Source: Streptosporangiaceae bacterium (GTDB lineage Bacteria; Actinomycetota; Actinomycetes; Streptosporangiales; Streptosporangiaceae). From it: DNA of 5,915 bases. The notes under the pieces were generated by a model. That model saw only the letters and a list, made by a program, of their open reading frames with translations. It was not told the origin of the DNA and ran no database searches. The translations under genes and the position numbers were made by a program. Shown in pieces: positions 1 to 5,833 of this stretch. The first letter of the stretch is position 1. Each line of letters begins with the position of its first letter. Location of the stretch: the NCBI GenBank assembly GCA_030038715.1, contig JASHSO010000431.1:1-5915 (forward strand), read 5' to 3'.

Positions 1-2276
1 CCGGTATTCGGATCGCAGCTCCGCCAGGCAGGCCGGAAGCTGCCGCCGCTCGATTCCTGACCTGGCTGGGCGACACCAGCAGGCGCTGGCTCGTGGTACT
101 CGACGGCCTAACCGAACCGGCAGACGCCGAAGGGCTGTGGCCGCACGGACCGAGCGGCCTCGGACTAGTCACGACGCAGGTAGCCAGCCTCAGCCCCAGC
201 CCAGCGACCGGGACCGCGGCTGCGGCCGGGACCGCGGCTGCGACCGGGACCGCGCAGCAGCTTTCCATCGCGGTGCCTCCGTTCAGCCAGCGCGAGGCCA
301 TGCAATACCTGTCAGAACGACTCAGCGACGATCCGTATCAGGCAGCCGGTGCCCTGGATCTCGCCGCCACGCTGGGCTGCATGCCGGTGGGCCTGAACCT
401 TGCCGTGGCCTACCTCGTAGACACGGGGCAAGATTGCCGACAGTACAGGCTTGCTTATGAGCAGTACAGGCGGGACTGGGCCGACGCGATTGGCGCCGAC
501 CCGGTGGCGCCTTGCTGGATGCTCGCCGTGGACCGGGCCAGCCAGTTCGCGCCGACCGAGCTGTCGTGGCCGGCCCTCAAGCTCGCCTCAATGCTAGGTC
601 CGGCCTGGATCCCGGGTGCGGTCCTTACCAGTGCCGCCGCATGCGCCTATGTCACAGGCCGGCAAGTCGTCACCCACGAAGACCAGGCCAGTCTGCGCGC
701 TGCCTTCGGCAACCTGCAGCGGGTTGGCCTTGTCACTATCGAGCCAGAGAACGAGATCCGCACTGTGCACATGGCGGCCGCACTGCAGTCTTCGATCAGG
801 CACTTTATCGGCCAGGCAGATCTTCGACAGGCCGTGCAGGCAGCGGCTGACGCGATATGCGAGTCCTGGCCTGCGGGCGGACCCACGGGAGAGATGGAGC
901 AGGCGCTCAGGGACTGCGCAACCAGCCTCATGAGGTGCGACGACCAGGGGCTGTGGGCCCGCGGCTGCCATCCGCTTTTGATGCGGGTCGGTCAGAGCCT
1001 TGACGACGCCCAGTTGGCCGAGACCGCCCTCGCGTATTGGCGCGACCTAGCAGGACGCTCCGCCCAGCACTACGGCGCCCGCTCGCTGCTCACTTTTCAG
1101 CTTCGCGAGCTATCGGCTAGCGCCGCCACCGCGGCGGGACACGCCGATGAGGCCGTCAACCTTCGCGAAGAACTAGCCGCCGACCTTGACGAGGTAGCGG
1201 GCCCAACCAGCGCGCAGGCGGTCACATCGCGTGCGAGCCTGGCCCTCGCCCTGCGGACGGCGGGCCGCCTTGGCGAAGCAATCTCGCTGGGCACGCGCGT
1301 CGCAGCCGACAGCGACAAGCTGTTCGGCTCGGCCCATGCGCAGACCAGACAGAGCATTCTCGAGTTGGGCACCGCATATTGCGACGCCGGGCAGTACCGC
1401 GAGGCGGCCGACGTCCTGCAGCGCTGCCTTGCCTTGCACGCTCGCACCCTCGGTGTGATGCATCCGGAGACCGTGTCCGCCAGGCAGCAACTGGCGGAGG
1501 CATATCGTCGCGCCGGCCGAGGCAATGACGCGGTCAGGATCTACCAGGAGGCGCTCTCACAGGTCGAGAGCACAGTCGGTGCGGGTCACGCCGACACGGT
1601 CGCCGCGCGAGAAGACCTGGGAGTGGCCTATTACCAGACCGGCCGGACCGGCGAGGCACTCGCCACATTCGAACGGGCACTGGCCGAGTGGCGCCGCGTA
1701 CCGGGCGGCGGTCCCGCGAGCACGATCGCCGCGAGGTCCAACCTGGCGGCCGCGTACTGCCTGAACGGGCGGCCGAAGGACGCGGTCCCGTTGTACGAGA
1801 GCATGCTGGCGGATCTAGAGCGGATCCGCGGCTCGGACCACCAGGACACCTTCCGGGCCAGGTGGAGCTTGGCCGCCGCGTATCACACGGCCAGACGACT
1901 CCCCGAGGCGGTCGAGCTTGGCGAGGCCACGCTGGCCGGCTGCGAGCGGATCCTGGGCCTGGGGAACCGGGAAACCCTGACGGCACGCGCGAACCTGGCC
2001 CACGCCTACCACGCGACTGGGCGGCTGAAGCGGGCAAGCGCACATTTCGATCGTGCATTGCGCGATTGCGAGCGGGCCCTCGGCCCGGACGATCCTCTGA
2101 CCAGCGAGGTACAAGCATTGCGGAAGCGCTATCTAGCCGGCCGCCAGGGCTTCGCCCCGATCGTTGCTCCGCCCGAGGCAGTCCCAGTTCGAGTTGTACT
2201 CGGACAGGAACGCGGGACTACTGCGGGCGGACAGCCGCAGAGTCGCGCTATGGCGAACGTGGCAAGCCTAAGGTGA
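1..2276 (+). CDS. NB-ARC (STAND) ATPase with tetratricopeptide repeats, N-terminus outside window
   Basis: The reading frame is open from base 3 with no stop, so the GTG at 93 is internal and the true start lies upstream. The visible part begins inside an NB-ARC nucleotide-binding domain: RRWLVVLDGL is a Walker B strand (Asp codon 102-104), followed by LWPHG and LVTTQ, which corresponds to the LVTTR sensor segment of actinobacterial NB-ARC proteins. LGCMPVGLNLAVAYL (about 375-420) matches the GLPLAL-type ARC motif. A probable winged-helix region follows (about 550-800), then eight TPR units (1092-2099) of the TPR_12/kinesin-light-chain type, and a Pro/Gly/Gln-rich tail with no recognised domain. 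Proteins of this build are ATP-driven, TPR-sensing switch proteins involved in regulation or defence; the ligand and effector cannot be told here because the N-terminus is missing. The low-complexity insert after LVTTQ is unusual. The family assignment is firm; the specific role is unknown. Confidence 0.9.
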   Translation, partial: GIRIAAPPGRPEAAAARFLTWLGDTSRRWLVVLDGLTEPADAEGLWPHGPSGLGLVTTQVASLSPSPATGTAAAAGTAAATGTAQQLSIAVPPFSQREAMQYLSERLSDDPYQAAGALDLAATLGCMPVGLNLAVAYLVDTGQDCRQYRLAYEQYRRDWADAIGADPVAPCWMLAVDRASQFAPTELSWPALKLASMLGPAWIPGAVLTSAAACAYVTGRQVVTHEDQASLRAAFGNLQRVGLVTIEPENEIRTVHMAAALQSSIRHFIGQADLRQAVQAAADAICESWPAGGPTGEMEQALRDCATSLMRCDDQGLWARGCHPLLMRVGQSLDDAQLAETALAYWRDLAGRSAQHYGARSLLTFQLRELSASAATAAGHADEAVNLREELAADLDEVAGPTSAQAVTSRASLALALRTAGRLGEAISLGTRVAADSDKLFGSAHAQTRQSILELGTAYCDAGQYREAADVLQRCLALHARTLGVMHPETVSARQQLAEAYRRAGRGNDAVRIYQEALSQVESTVGAGHADTVAAREDLGVAYYQTGRTGEALATFERALAEWRRVPGGGPASTIAARSNLAAAYCLNGRPKDAVPLYESMLADLERIRGSDHQDTFRARWSLAAAYHTARRLPEAVELGEATLAGCERILGLGNRETLTARANLAHAYHATGRLKRASAHFDRALRDCERALGPDDPLTSEVQALRKRYLAGRQGFAPIVAPPEAVPVRVVLGQERGTTAGGQPQSRAMANVASLR
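204..257 (+). repeat. Three tandem 18-bp repeats inside the NB-ARC coding region
   Basis: Three 18-base units start at 204, 222 and 240. Unit 1 is gcgaccgggaccgcggct; unit 2 differs at one base; unit 3 diverges in its last bases. The units are in frame and encode ATGTAA, AAGTAA and ATGTAQ. They form an Ala/Gly/Thr low-complexity linker directly after the sensor segment, where relatives normally have a short charged stretch. Replication slippage would explain the expansion. Confidence 0.85.
1092..2099 (+). repeat. Eight-unit TPR array with exact 126-bp (42-residue) period
   Basis: Aligning the turn between the two helices of each unit (AGH, AGR, AGQ, AGR, TGR, NGR, ARR, TGR) gives a spacing of exactly 42 residues across all eight units, starting at 1092, 1218, 1344, 1470, 1596, 1722, 1848 and 1974. 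From the third unit on, each begins with Thr and most end in a HPE- or HAD-like turn, the TPR_12 pattern. The first unit is degenerate. The DNA of the units is clearly diverged, so this is an old protein repeat and not a recent duplication. Such arrays stack into a right-handed superhelix that binds a protein or peptide ligand. Confidence 0.85.
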
Positions 2277-2278
2277 CA

Positions 2279-2291
2279 GCGGTGTGACCGC
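2279..2291. terminator. Small hairpin between two convergent genes
   Basis: GCGGT (2279-2283) and ACCGC (2287-2291) form a perfect 5-bp, GC-rich stem with a GTG loop. It fills almost all of the 15-bp gap between the two convergent stop codons (TGA 2274-2276 and TAG at 2292-2294 on the other strand). Its position suits a bidirectional terminator, but the stem is short and there is no T-run, so chance is possible. Confidence 0.3.
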
Positions 2292-3257
2292 CTACCGCTC
2301 CCACCAGCTCAACACGCGCGCCGCCCGCAGAGTGACCCAGACAGAGGGCTCACCCACTCCGGCGTCCACCTCGAACCAGACCCGGCCAGGCAGGCTCCGG
2401 TCGAGCAGCCAGGTACCGTCCTTCCGGCGCTTGGAACGAACGTGTTCGACTGCCTCTGCAAGCCGCGAGTCTGGAGCGTCGCCGGTCACGACGGCGGCAG
2501 AACGGAAGTAATCTAGCGCGCGGAGCGTGTCGTACTGCCATCGGTTCGGATGCGCGAACAGCAGGAATTGCTCGTCGGCCGGCTCCCCGGTGCTGAGCCT
2601 ACGGAAGAGGTTGCGGGTCAGCAGAAACTCCTCACCCGACTTGCGCGCCTCCCGGGACTCTGGAGTTCCCCCGGTGACTCGCTCGTACTCCAAGAGCCCT
2701 TCCAGCACGTTGATCGTGGAGGCGAAGGACGAGCGGACTGAGCCGTTCGCCCGCTCACAGTTCCAGCCGCCGTCGTCGAGACGCTCGCCCGCCAGCCTGC
2801 CGGCAAGAGGCGACATGTCAACGCCGAAATAGGCGCCATCGGCGACGGTCCGGCCGTTGATGCACTCCTCGACTTCGCCCTCCCAGTAGGGCTGGCCCGC
2901 ATGATCCCAACGTGAATTGGCGCCGATCAGTCTGATCGATCGCTGAATCCGTTCCGAAGCCGGATCGATGCCAAACTCTCTGAGCTGTGACAACGAGAAC
3001 GTCGTGGCCGTCCACGGCTGGCCGATCTCCCGCCATTCGCTGACGTCGAAATTCCGCGGGAGAAAGGCGCCGCCTGCCCATTGCCCGTCTTCGTCCTCGT
3101 AGCCGAGAAGACGCGCTCCCCACCCCTCGGTCTCCACTTTGGCCCGCTCCGTCCTGCACTCCGACTCGGCCGTGTCGAGCAGGTCGCGCATCACCTGCCA
3201 GCGGACCGAAGGGTCAGAATCGAGAAGCCAGCCGATCGCAGCGCCGGTGTCAGCCAT
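2292..3257 (-). CDS. Squalene cyclase/prenyltransferase-fold (alpha/alpha toroid) protein
   Basis: The protein has 321 residues from the ATG at 3257. A GTG ten codons upstream (3287) is also in frame, but the sequence from the ATG, with WLLDSDPSVRWQVMRDLL at 10-27, looks like the conserved N-terminus of actinobacterial relatives. The protein is soluble, alpha-helical and rich in Trp. Three DGxW segments resemble the QW repeats of the squalene-hopene cyclase and prenyltransferase superfamily: DEDGQW (about 55-60), LDDGGWNCE (160-168) and RKDGTWLLD (279-286). CINGRTVADGAYFGVD (132-147) also recalls this family. The protein is about half the length of true squalene-hopene cyclases (over 600 residues) and lacks their DxDD acid motif, so hopanoid synthesis is unlikely. 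No partner gene for terpenoid synthesis is nearby. The fold is likely; substrate and reaction are unknown. It converges on the STAND gene and diverges from the methyltransferase gene. Confidence 0.85.
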   Translation of the reverse strand: MADTGAAIGWLLDSDPSVRWQVMRDLLDTAESECRTERAKVETEGWGARLLGYEDEDGQWAGGAFLPRNFDVSEWREIGQPWTATTFSLSQLREFGIDPASERIQRSIRLIGANSRWDHAGQPYWEGEVEECINGRTVADGAYFGVDMSPLAGRLAGERLDDGGWNCERANGSVRSSFASTINVLEGLLEYERVTGGTPESREARKSGEEFLLTRNLFRRLSTGEPADEQFLLFAHPNRWQYDTLRALDYFRSAAVVTGDAPDSRLAEAVEHVRSKRRKDGTWLLDRSLPGRVWFEVDAGVGEPSVWVTLRAARVLSWWER

Positions 3258-3264
3258 GCGGGCC

Positions 3265-3273
3265 AGGCTACCA
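3265..3273 (-). promoter_or_regulatory. Extended -10 element, probable leaderless promoter of the toroid-protein gene
   Basis: On the minus strand TGGTAGCCT fits an extended -10 (TGn followed by TAnnnT). It ends 7 nt before the ATG at 3257, so transcription would begin at or next to the start codon. No Shine-Dalgarno sequence precedes this ATG, which agrees with a leaderless mRNA. No good -35 hexamer is visible 17-18 nt upstream. The call rests on motif and spacing only. Confidence 0.4.
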
Positions 3274-3351
3274 ATGGTTGGTGGCACCGGCCCGGCCAGC
3301 CGGTCCGGGACCCAGTTGCGGACCTGCCGTCCACCCAGGTAAGCGTGAGAG

Positions 3352-3978
3352 ATGCACCTAACGCCCGCGTTCGCTACCGACCCGGCAACCGGCGCCTATT
3401 ACGACCGGCGGGCCGGCGAATATGACGAGTGGTACACCGGCGACGGCCTGTTTTCGGCGCGGGACCGCCCCGGTTGGCACGACGAGGTTGCGCGGCTAGT
3501 CGCGTTTGTCGGCGGCCTGCCCGCAGTCCGCACGCTGGATGTCGCCTGCGGCACCGGCTTCTTGACCCGGCACCTCAAGGGCCTCGTCGTCGGTCTCGAC
3601 CAGAGCCCGGCCATGGTCGCAATCGCCCAGTCCCGCCTCCTCAGCGGGCTGGCGATCGTCGGTGACGGCCTGCACTTGGCTGTGGCCGACCACGCCTGCG
3701 ACCGGGTGTTCAGCGGCCATTTCTACGGCCACCTCGCACCTTTCGAGCGGCACGCATTCCTGATCGAGGCCCGGCGGGTGGCTGGTGAGCTGGTCGTGGT
3801 CGACTCCGCTCGGCGTCCAGGGGTCGATCCCGAGCAGTGGCAGGAGCGGGTACTCAACGACGGTTCTCGCCATCGCGTCTACAAGCGCTACTTCGCCGCC
3901 GACCAGCTGGCCGGGGAACTTGGCGGTGCGGTGCTGTTCGACGGTGCGTGGTTTGTCGCGGCCGCGGTCTCGTGGTGA
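3352..3978 (+). CDS. Class I SAM-dependent methyltransferase
   Basis: The protein has 208 residues and a Rossmann-fold methyltransferase core. Near the N-terminus, AYYDRRAGEYDEWY (15-28) is the conserved pre-motif that closes over the cofactor in this family. Motif I is LDVACGTGF (62-70), the glycine-rich loop that binds S-adenosylmethionine. GLDQS (81-85) carries the acidic residue expected to bind the ribose hydroxyls. VGDGL (103-107) matches the adenine-contacting segment, and DRVFSGHFYGHL (117-128) is the motif IV/post-motif region. The C-terminal part, QERVLNDGSRHRVYKRYF, is well conserved in actinobacterial homologues as I recall them. It looks intact and is the normal length. The acceptor (small molecule or other) cannot be read from sequence. 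The ATG has no good ribosome-binding site: an AGGT ends 11 nt upstream. It is transcribed away from the toroid-protein gene and converges on the cupin gene with a 13-bp gap. Confidence 0.92.
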   Translation: MHLTPAFATDPATGAYYDRRAGEYDEWYTGDGLFSARDRPGWHDEVARLVAFVGGLPAVRTLDVACGTGFLTRHLKGLVVGLDQSPAMVAIAQSRLLSGLAIVGDGLHLAVADHACDRVFSGHFYGHLAPFERHAFLIEARRVAGELVVVDSARRPGVDPEQWQERVLNDGSRHRVYKRYFAADQLAGELGGAVLFDGAWFVAAAVSW

Positions 3979-3991
3979 AGCGGGCGGGGAC

Positions 3992-4450
3992 TCAGGCCGG
4001 ACGCATGCCGTGTCGGGCCATCAAGGCGCGTTCTTCCTCGGCCGAGGGGGGCTCGTCGCGGTGCCATAGGTTGTGCAGCTCCGCGAAGTACGCATCGAGC
4101 GGAGGAGCATGGATCACGAGTAGGCGTGCCGGGGTAGTAGCTCGGTTGCCGAAAGTATGGGCGAGGCCTCCGGGCACCAGCACCCAGTACCCCACGGAGC
4201 CAACGGCCTCTTCCTCATCGAGCAAGAACGTCACGTTGCCGTCAAGGACGTAATAGGCCTCATCGTTGTCGATGTGGTGATGAGCGGGCGGCATTCGGCC
4301 GCCGGGGGGAAGCGTGCGCTCCATGAGCGAAAAGCGGCCAGCGGCTGTCGAAGCAAGTGCTTTGAAAACCATCTCGCTCCCGCGAGCCTCGTAGCGGGTT
4401 CCGCTTCCGGGCGCGAGTACGAGGGGAGCTGGCTGCTGTTGGATGCCCAT
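3992..4450 (-). CDS. Cupin domain protein (single-domain, metal-binding)
   Basis: The protein has 152 residues and one cupin_2 beta-barrel. Motif 1, G(x5)HxH(x4)E(x6)G, is complete: G51, H57, H59, E64, G71, within AHHHIDNDEAYYVLDG. Motif 2, G(x5)PxG(x2)H(x3)N, is also complete: G87, P93, G95, H98, N102. His57, His59, Glu64 and His98 are the expected metal ligands. The C-terminal tail (about 115-152) is helical and carries LDAYFAELHNLW, typical of small actinobacterial cupins similar to quercetin-dioxygenase-like proteins. Single-domain cupins range from dioxygenases and isomerases to sugar-binding proteins, so no reaction is assigned. It probably acts in the cytoplasm, since there is no signal peptide. 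The ATG at 4450 is the natural start. The gene converges on the methyltransferase gene, which may be coincidental. Confidence 0.92.
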   Translation of the reverse strand: MGIQQQPAPLVLAPGSGTRYEARGSEMVFKALASTAAGRFSLMERTLPPGGRMPPAHHHIDNDEAYYVLDGNVTFLLDEEEAVGSVGYWVLVPGGLAHTFGNRATTPARLLVIHAPPLDAYFAELHNLWHRDEPPSAEEERALMARHGMRPA

Positions 4451-4457
4451 TGACTGA

Positions 4458-4463
4458 ATTCTG
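4458..4463 (-). promoter_or_regulatory. Possible -10 hexamer of the cupin gene
   Basis: Minus-strand CAGAAT matches TATAAT at four of six positions and ends 7 nt before the cupin ATG. No Shine-Dalgarno motif precedes the ATG and no clear -35 is present. It is listed mainly because the other two minus-strand genes have a similar element at the same distance. Confidence 0.25.
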
Positions 4464-4496
4464 CCGTGCGAGCCCCAGTCCGCGACATAGCTCCCT

Positions 4497-4748
4497 GTGG
4501 CTCGACGCGCGCTCCCGCGAGGACAGCCTCGACCGCCCGGTCAGGTTGCGCTGACCAGCCAGGTGGCGATCCTGTACGACCCGCACGTGGGCGGCACCTG
4601 GCGGGCCGCCGGCCCGAGCTGGCGCGTGACGGGCATCGTGCAAGACCCCAGCAACCTGTCGGACGAGTTCGCGCTTGTCGCGCCGGGCCAGGTCAGGCAC
4701 CCGAGCCAGGTGATCATGCTGCTCGGCTCGGTCCAGCCCACCGGCTCC
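4497..4748 (+). pseudogene. Fragment of an FtsX/MacB-type ABC transporter permease
   Basis: The + strand frame beginning at 4497 reads like a piece of the extracytoplasmic domain of an actinobacterial FtsX-like permease. PGQVALTSQVA (about 4536-4568) is followed by HVGGTWRAAG, WRVTGIVQDPSNL, DEFALVAPGQ and PSQVIMLLGS (to about 4736). The pattern of a 'valued release' segment, HVGGTW strand and GIV-NP-NL-DEFALVAPG strand is what I recall from intact homologues of many hundred residues. Only about 80 residues are recognisable. A stop lies in frame at 4488-4490, there is no transmembrane segment, and the frame beyond about 4748 turns into unrelated sequence and then runs antisense into the phosphotransferase gene. 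It is therefore a decayed remnant. Its direction is opposite to both flanking genes. This rests on remembered family features, not on a search. The rest of the 4451-4834 gap holds no other gene that I can see, apart from the hairpin at 4784-4801. Confidence 0.6.
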
Positions 4749-4783
4749 GGCTCGACTTCGCTGCGTGGATGTTGCGCGTTATG

Positions 4784-4801
4784 CCGACTGTTAGCAGTCG
4801 G
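4784..4801 (-). terminator. Hairpin downstream of the phosphotransferase gene
   Basis: CCGACTG (4784-4790) and CAGTCGG (4795-4801) form a perfect 7-bp stem with a 4-nt loop (CTAA on the minus strand). It lies 33 nt after the stop codon of the minus-strand phosphotransferase gene. There is no T-run after it, which is common for actinobacterial terminators. It probably ends that transcript, although it might instead belong to the decayed region it sits in. Confidence 0.5.
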
Positions 4802-4834
4802 AGGCCCGCATTTCGCATCTTCACCGTCGACAGC

Positions 4835-5740
4835 TCACCGAGGAGCTGCGAGCACCTCGCCGACGGCGCGCCGCGCGTAGTTCGCGAGCGTCGGGTTGGT
4901 GTCCCTGCAGTCCCGCAAATAGCCCAGGGCCTGGGACAGCATGCGCCCGCGTCCGCGGAGCCACGTCGCGTCGTCCACGTCCAGCGCCGCACGGAACTCG
5001 TCGCGGACGTTCGCGGGCAGCAGGCACCACGCGGGGAACAGGTCGCACGCCGGATCGCCGACACCGCACGTCTCGAAGTCGATCACCGCGGTCAGTCGGC
5101 CCTCCGCCGATACGAGCATGTTGCTCGCCGTCAGGTCCGAGTGCACCCACACCTCGCGCCCGTCGTATGGCGCCGCGAGCGACTCCTCCCACGACGCCAG
5201 CGCTGCGCGAGTGTCGATCAGGCCATCTAGCTCGCCGATCGCCTTCCGCGTCGAGGAGTCCATCGAGACCAGCGGAGCTCGCGTCCGGCGCTCGCCCGGA
5301 TACGCTGGCGGCCGGTCTGGCAGGTCGATCCGCCGGAACGCGTCGACGAACGCCGCGAGGTCCGTCGCCAGCTGGCGTGGGTCGGCGAGCGCGTCGGGGG
5401 AGGGGTTCGTACCGGTGAGCCAGCGGTGGACGGACCACTCGCCCGGGAACGCGTCGGTGGGTGAGCCGATCGCCTCGACAGAAGGGATGGCCACAGGCAG
5501 GAGCGGCGCGAGTGCCGCGAGTTTCGCCTGCTCCCGTCGGACTTCGTCGGTGATCGTGGGCCGGAGCGGCAGCCGTACGGATAGATCGGTACCGAGGCGG
5601 TAGATCGCGTTCACCAATCCGCTGGACTCGACCGGCTCCAGCGGCAACGCGGCCCACCGCGGGAACTGCGCGGCCACCAGCTCGCGGACGAGCGGTGTTT
5701 CGATGTCGGCCTGGTCGGCGCGGATCTTGCGGGGACTCAC
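4835..5740 (-). CDS. Aminoglycoside phosphotransferase (APH)-family kinase-like protein
   Basis: The protein has 301 residues from GTG 5740. The N-lobe has GLVNAIYRLG (41-50), the nucleotide-loop region of this family, then LSVRLP (53-58). The C-lobe has the catalytic loop HSDLTASNML (200-209) with Asp202 as predicted catalytic base and Asn207 as metal ligand, and VIDFETCGVGDPACDL (219-234), with Asp221 as the second metal ligand. The family transfers the ATP gamma-phosphate to hydroxyl groups of antibiotics, choline-like compounds or other small molecules. The sequence does not name the substrate, and resistance is not implied. HSDL in place of HGDL and DFE in place of DFG/DWE are mild departures from consensus. 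A TTG at 5776 is in frame, and the frame stays open to the window edge, but family similarity begins at SPRKIRADQADIE, and the TTG falls within a -35-like hexamer, so GTG 5740 is preferred. Confidence 0.9.
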   Translation of the reverse strand: MSPRKIRADQADIETPLVRELVAAQFPRWAALPLEPVESSGLVNAIYRLGTDLSVRLPLRPTITDEVRREQAKLAALAPLLPVAIPSVEAIGSPTDAFPGEWSVHRWLTGTNPSPDALADPRQLATDLAAFVDAFRRIDLPDRPPAYPGERRTRAPLVSMDSSTRKAIGELDGLIDTRAALASWEESLAAPYDGREVWVHSDLTASNMLVSAEGRLTAVIDFETCGVGDPACDLFPAWCLLPANVRDEFRAALDVDDATWLRGRGRMLSQALGYLRDCRDTNPTLANYARRAVGEVLAAPR

Positions 5741-5746
5741 GAGCCC

Positions 5747-5776
5747 ATTCGATCGGTCGGGCCGGTCCGCCGTCAA
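5747..5776 (-). promoter_or_regulatory. Probable promoter of the phosphotransferase gene, leaderless
   Basis: Minus strand: TTGACG (5776-5771) matches the TTGACA -35 at five of six bases. After an 18-bp spacer, TCGAAT (5752-5747) matches four of six bases of TATAAT, including the last three. The hexamer ends 6 nt before the GTG at 5740, so the transcript would start at or very near the start codon. No Shine-Dalgarno sequence lies before that GTG. This also argues against the in-frame TTG at 5776, which is the first codon-sized part of the -35 box. Confidence 0.5.
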
Positions 5777-5833
5777 AAAGGTACCCGCCCCGGGTTTCGT
5801 CGCACCGCGTTTGAGCGCAGGCTCGTGGAGCGG

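Noticed and set aside
1534..2118. Minus-strand open frame of 194 codons under the TPR region
   Set aside because: It is Arg/Pro/Gly-rich, mirrors the codon pattern of the TPR repeats and has no recognisable motif.
93..2276. GTG at 93 as true start of the STAND/TPR gene
   Set aside because: It lies within the Walker B strand (WLVVLD), and the frame is open upstream to the window edge.
1688..2287. + strand frame of 199 codons overlapping the TPR gene
   Set aside because: It is an alternative frame of the repeat region, is compositionally unlike a folded protein, and the TPR frame is clearly the coding one.
3352..4450. Methyltransferase plus cupin as a two-gene biosynthetic unit
   Set aside because: The genes are convergent, not co-transcribed, and each family is widespread and generic. 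Adjacency alone does not support a joint pathway.
4517..4557. Small inverted repeats (CGAGG/CCTCG and GGTCA/TGACC) in the decayed region
   Set aside because: Stems of 5 bp are expected by chance in sequence this GC-rich, and they have no positional link to a gene end.
4466..5230. Long + strand open frame of 254 codons
   Set aside because: It runs antisense through the phosphotransferase gene, is rich in Arg/Pro/His with no domain, and is a typical high-GC shadow frame.
4941..5603. + strand open frame of 220 codons antisense to the phosphotransferase
   Set aside because: It is Ser/Arg/Ala-rich low-complexity translation, and the opposite strand carries clear APH catalytic motifs.
4835..5740. 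Antibiotic resistance gene
   Set aside because: The APH fold is certain enough, but actinomycetes carry many family members of unknown substrate. There is no antibiotic cluster or mobile element in the window.
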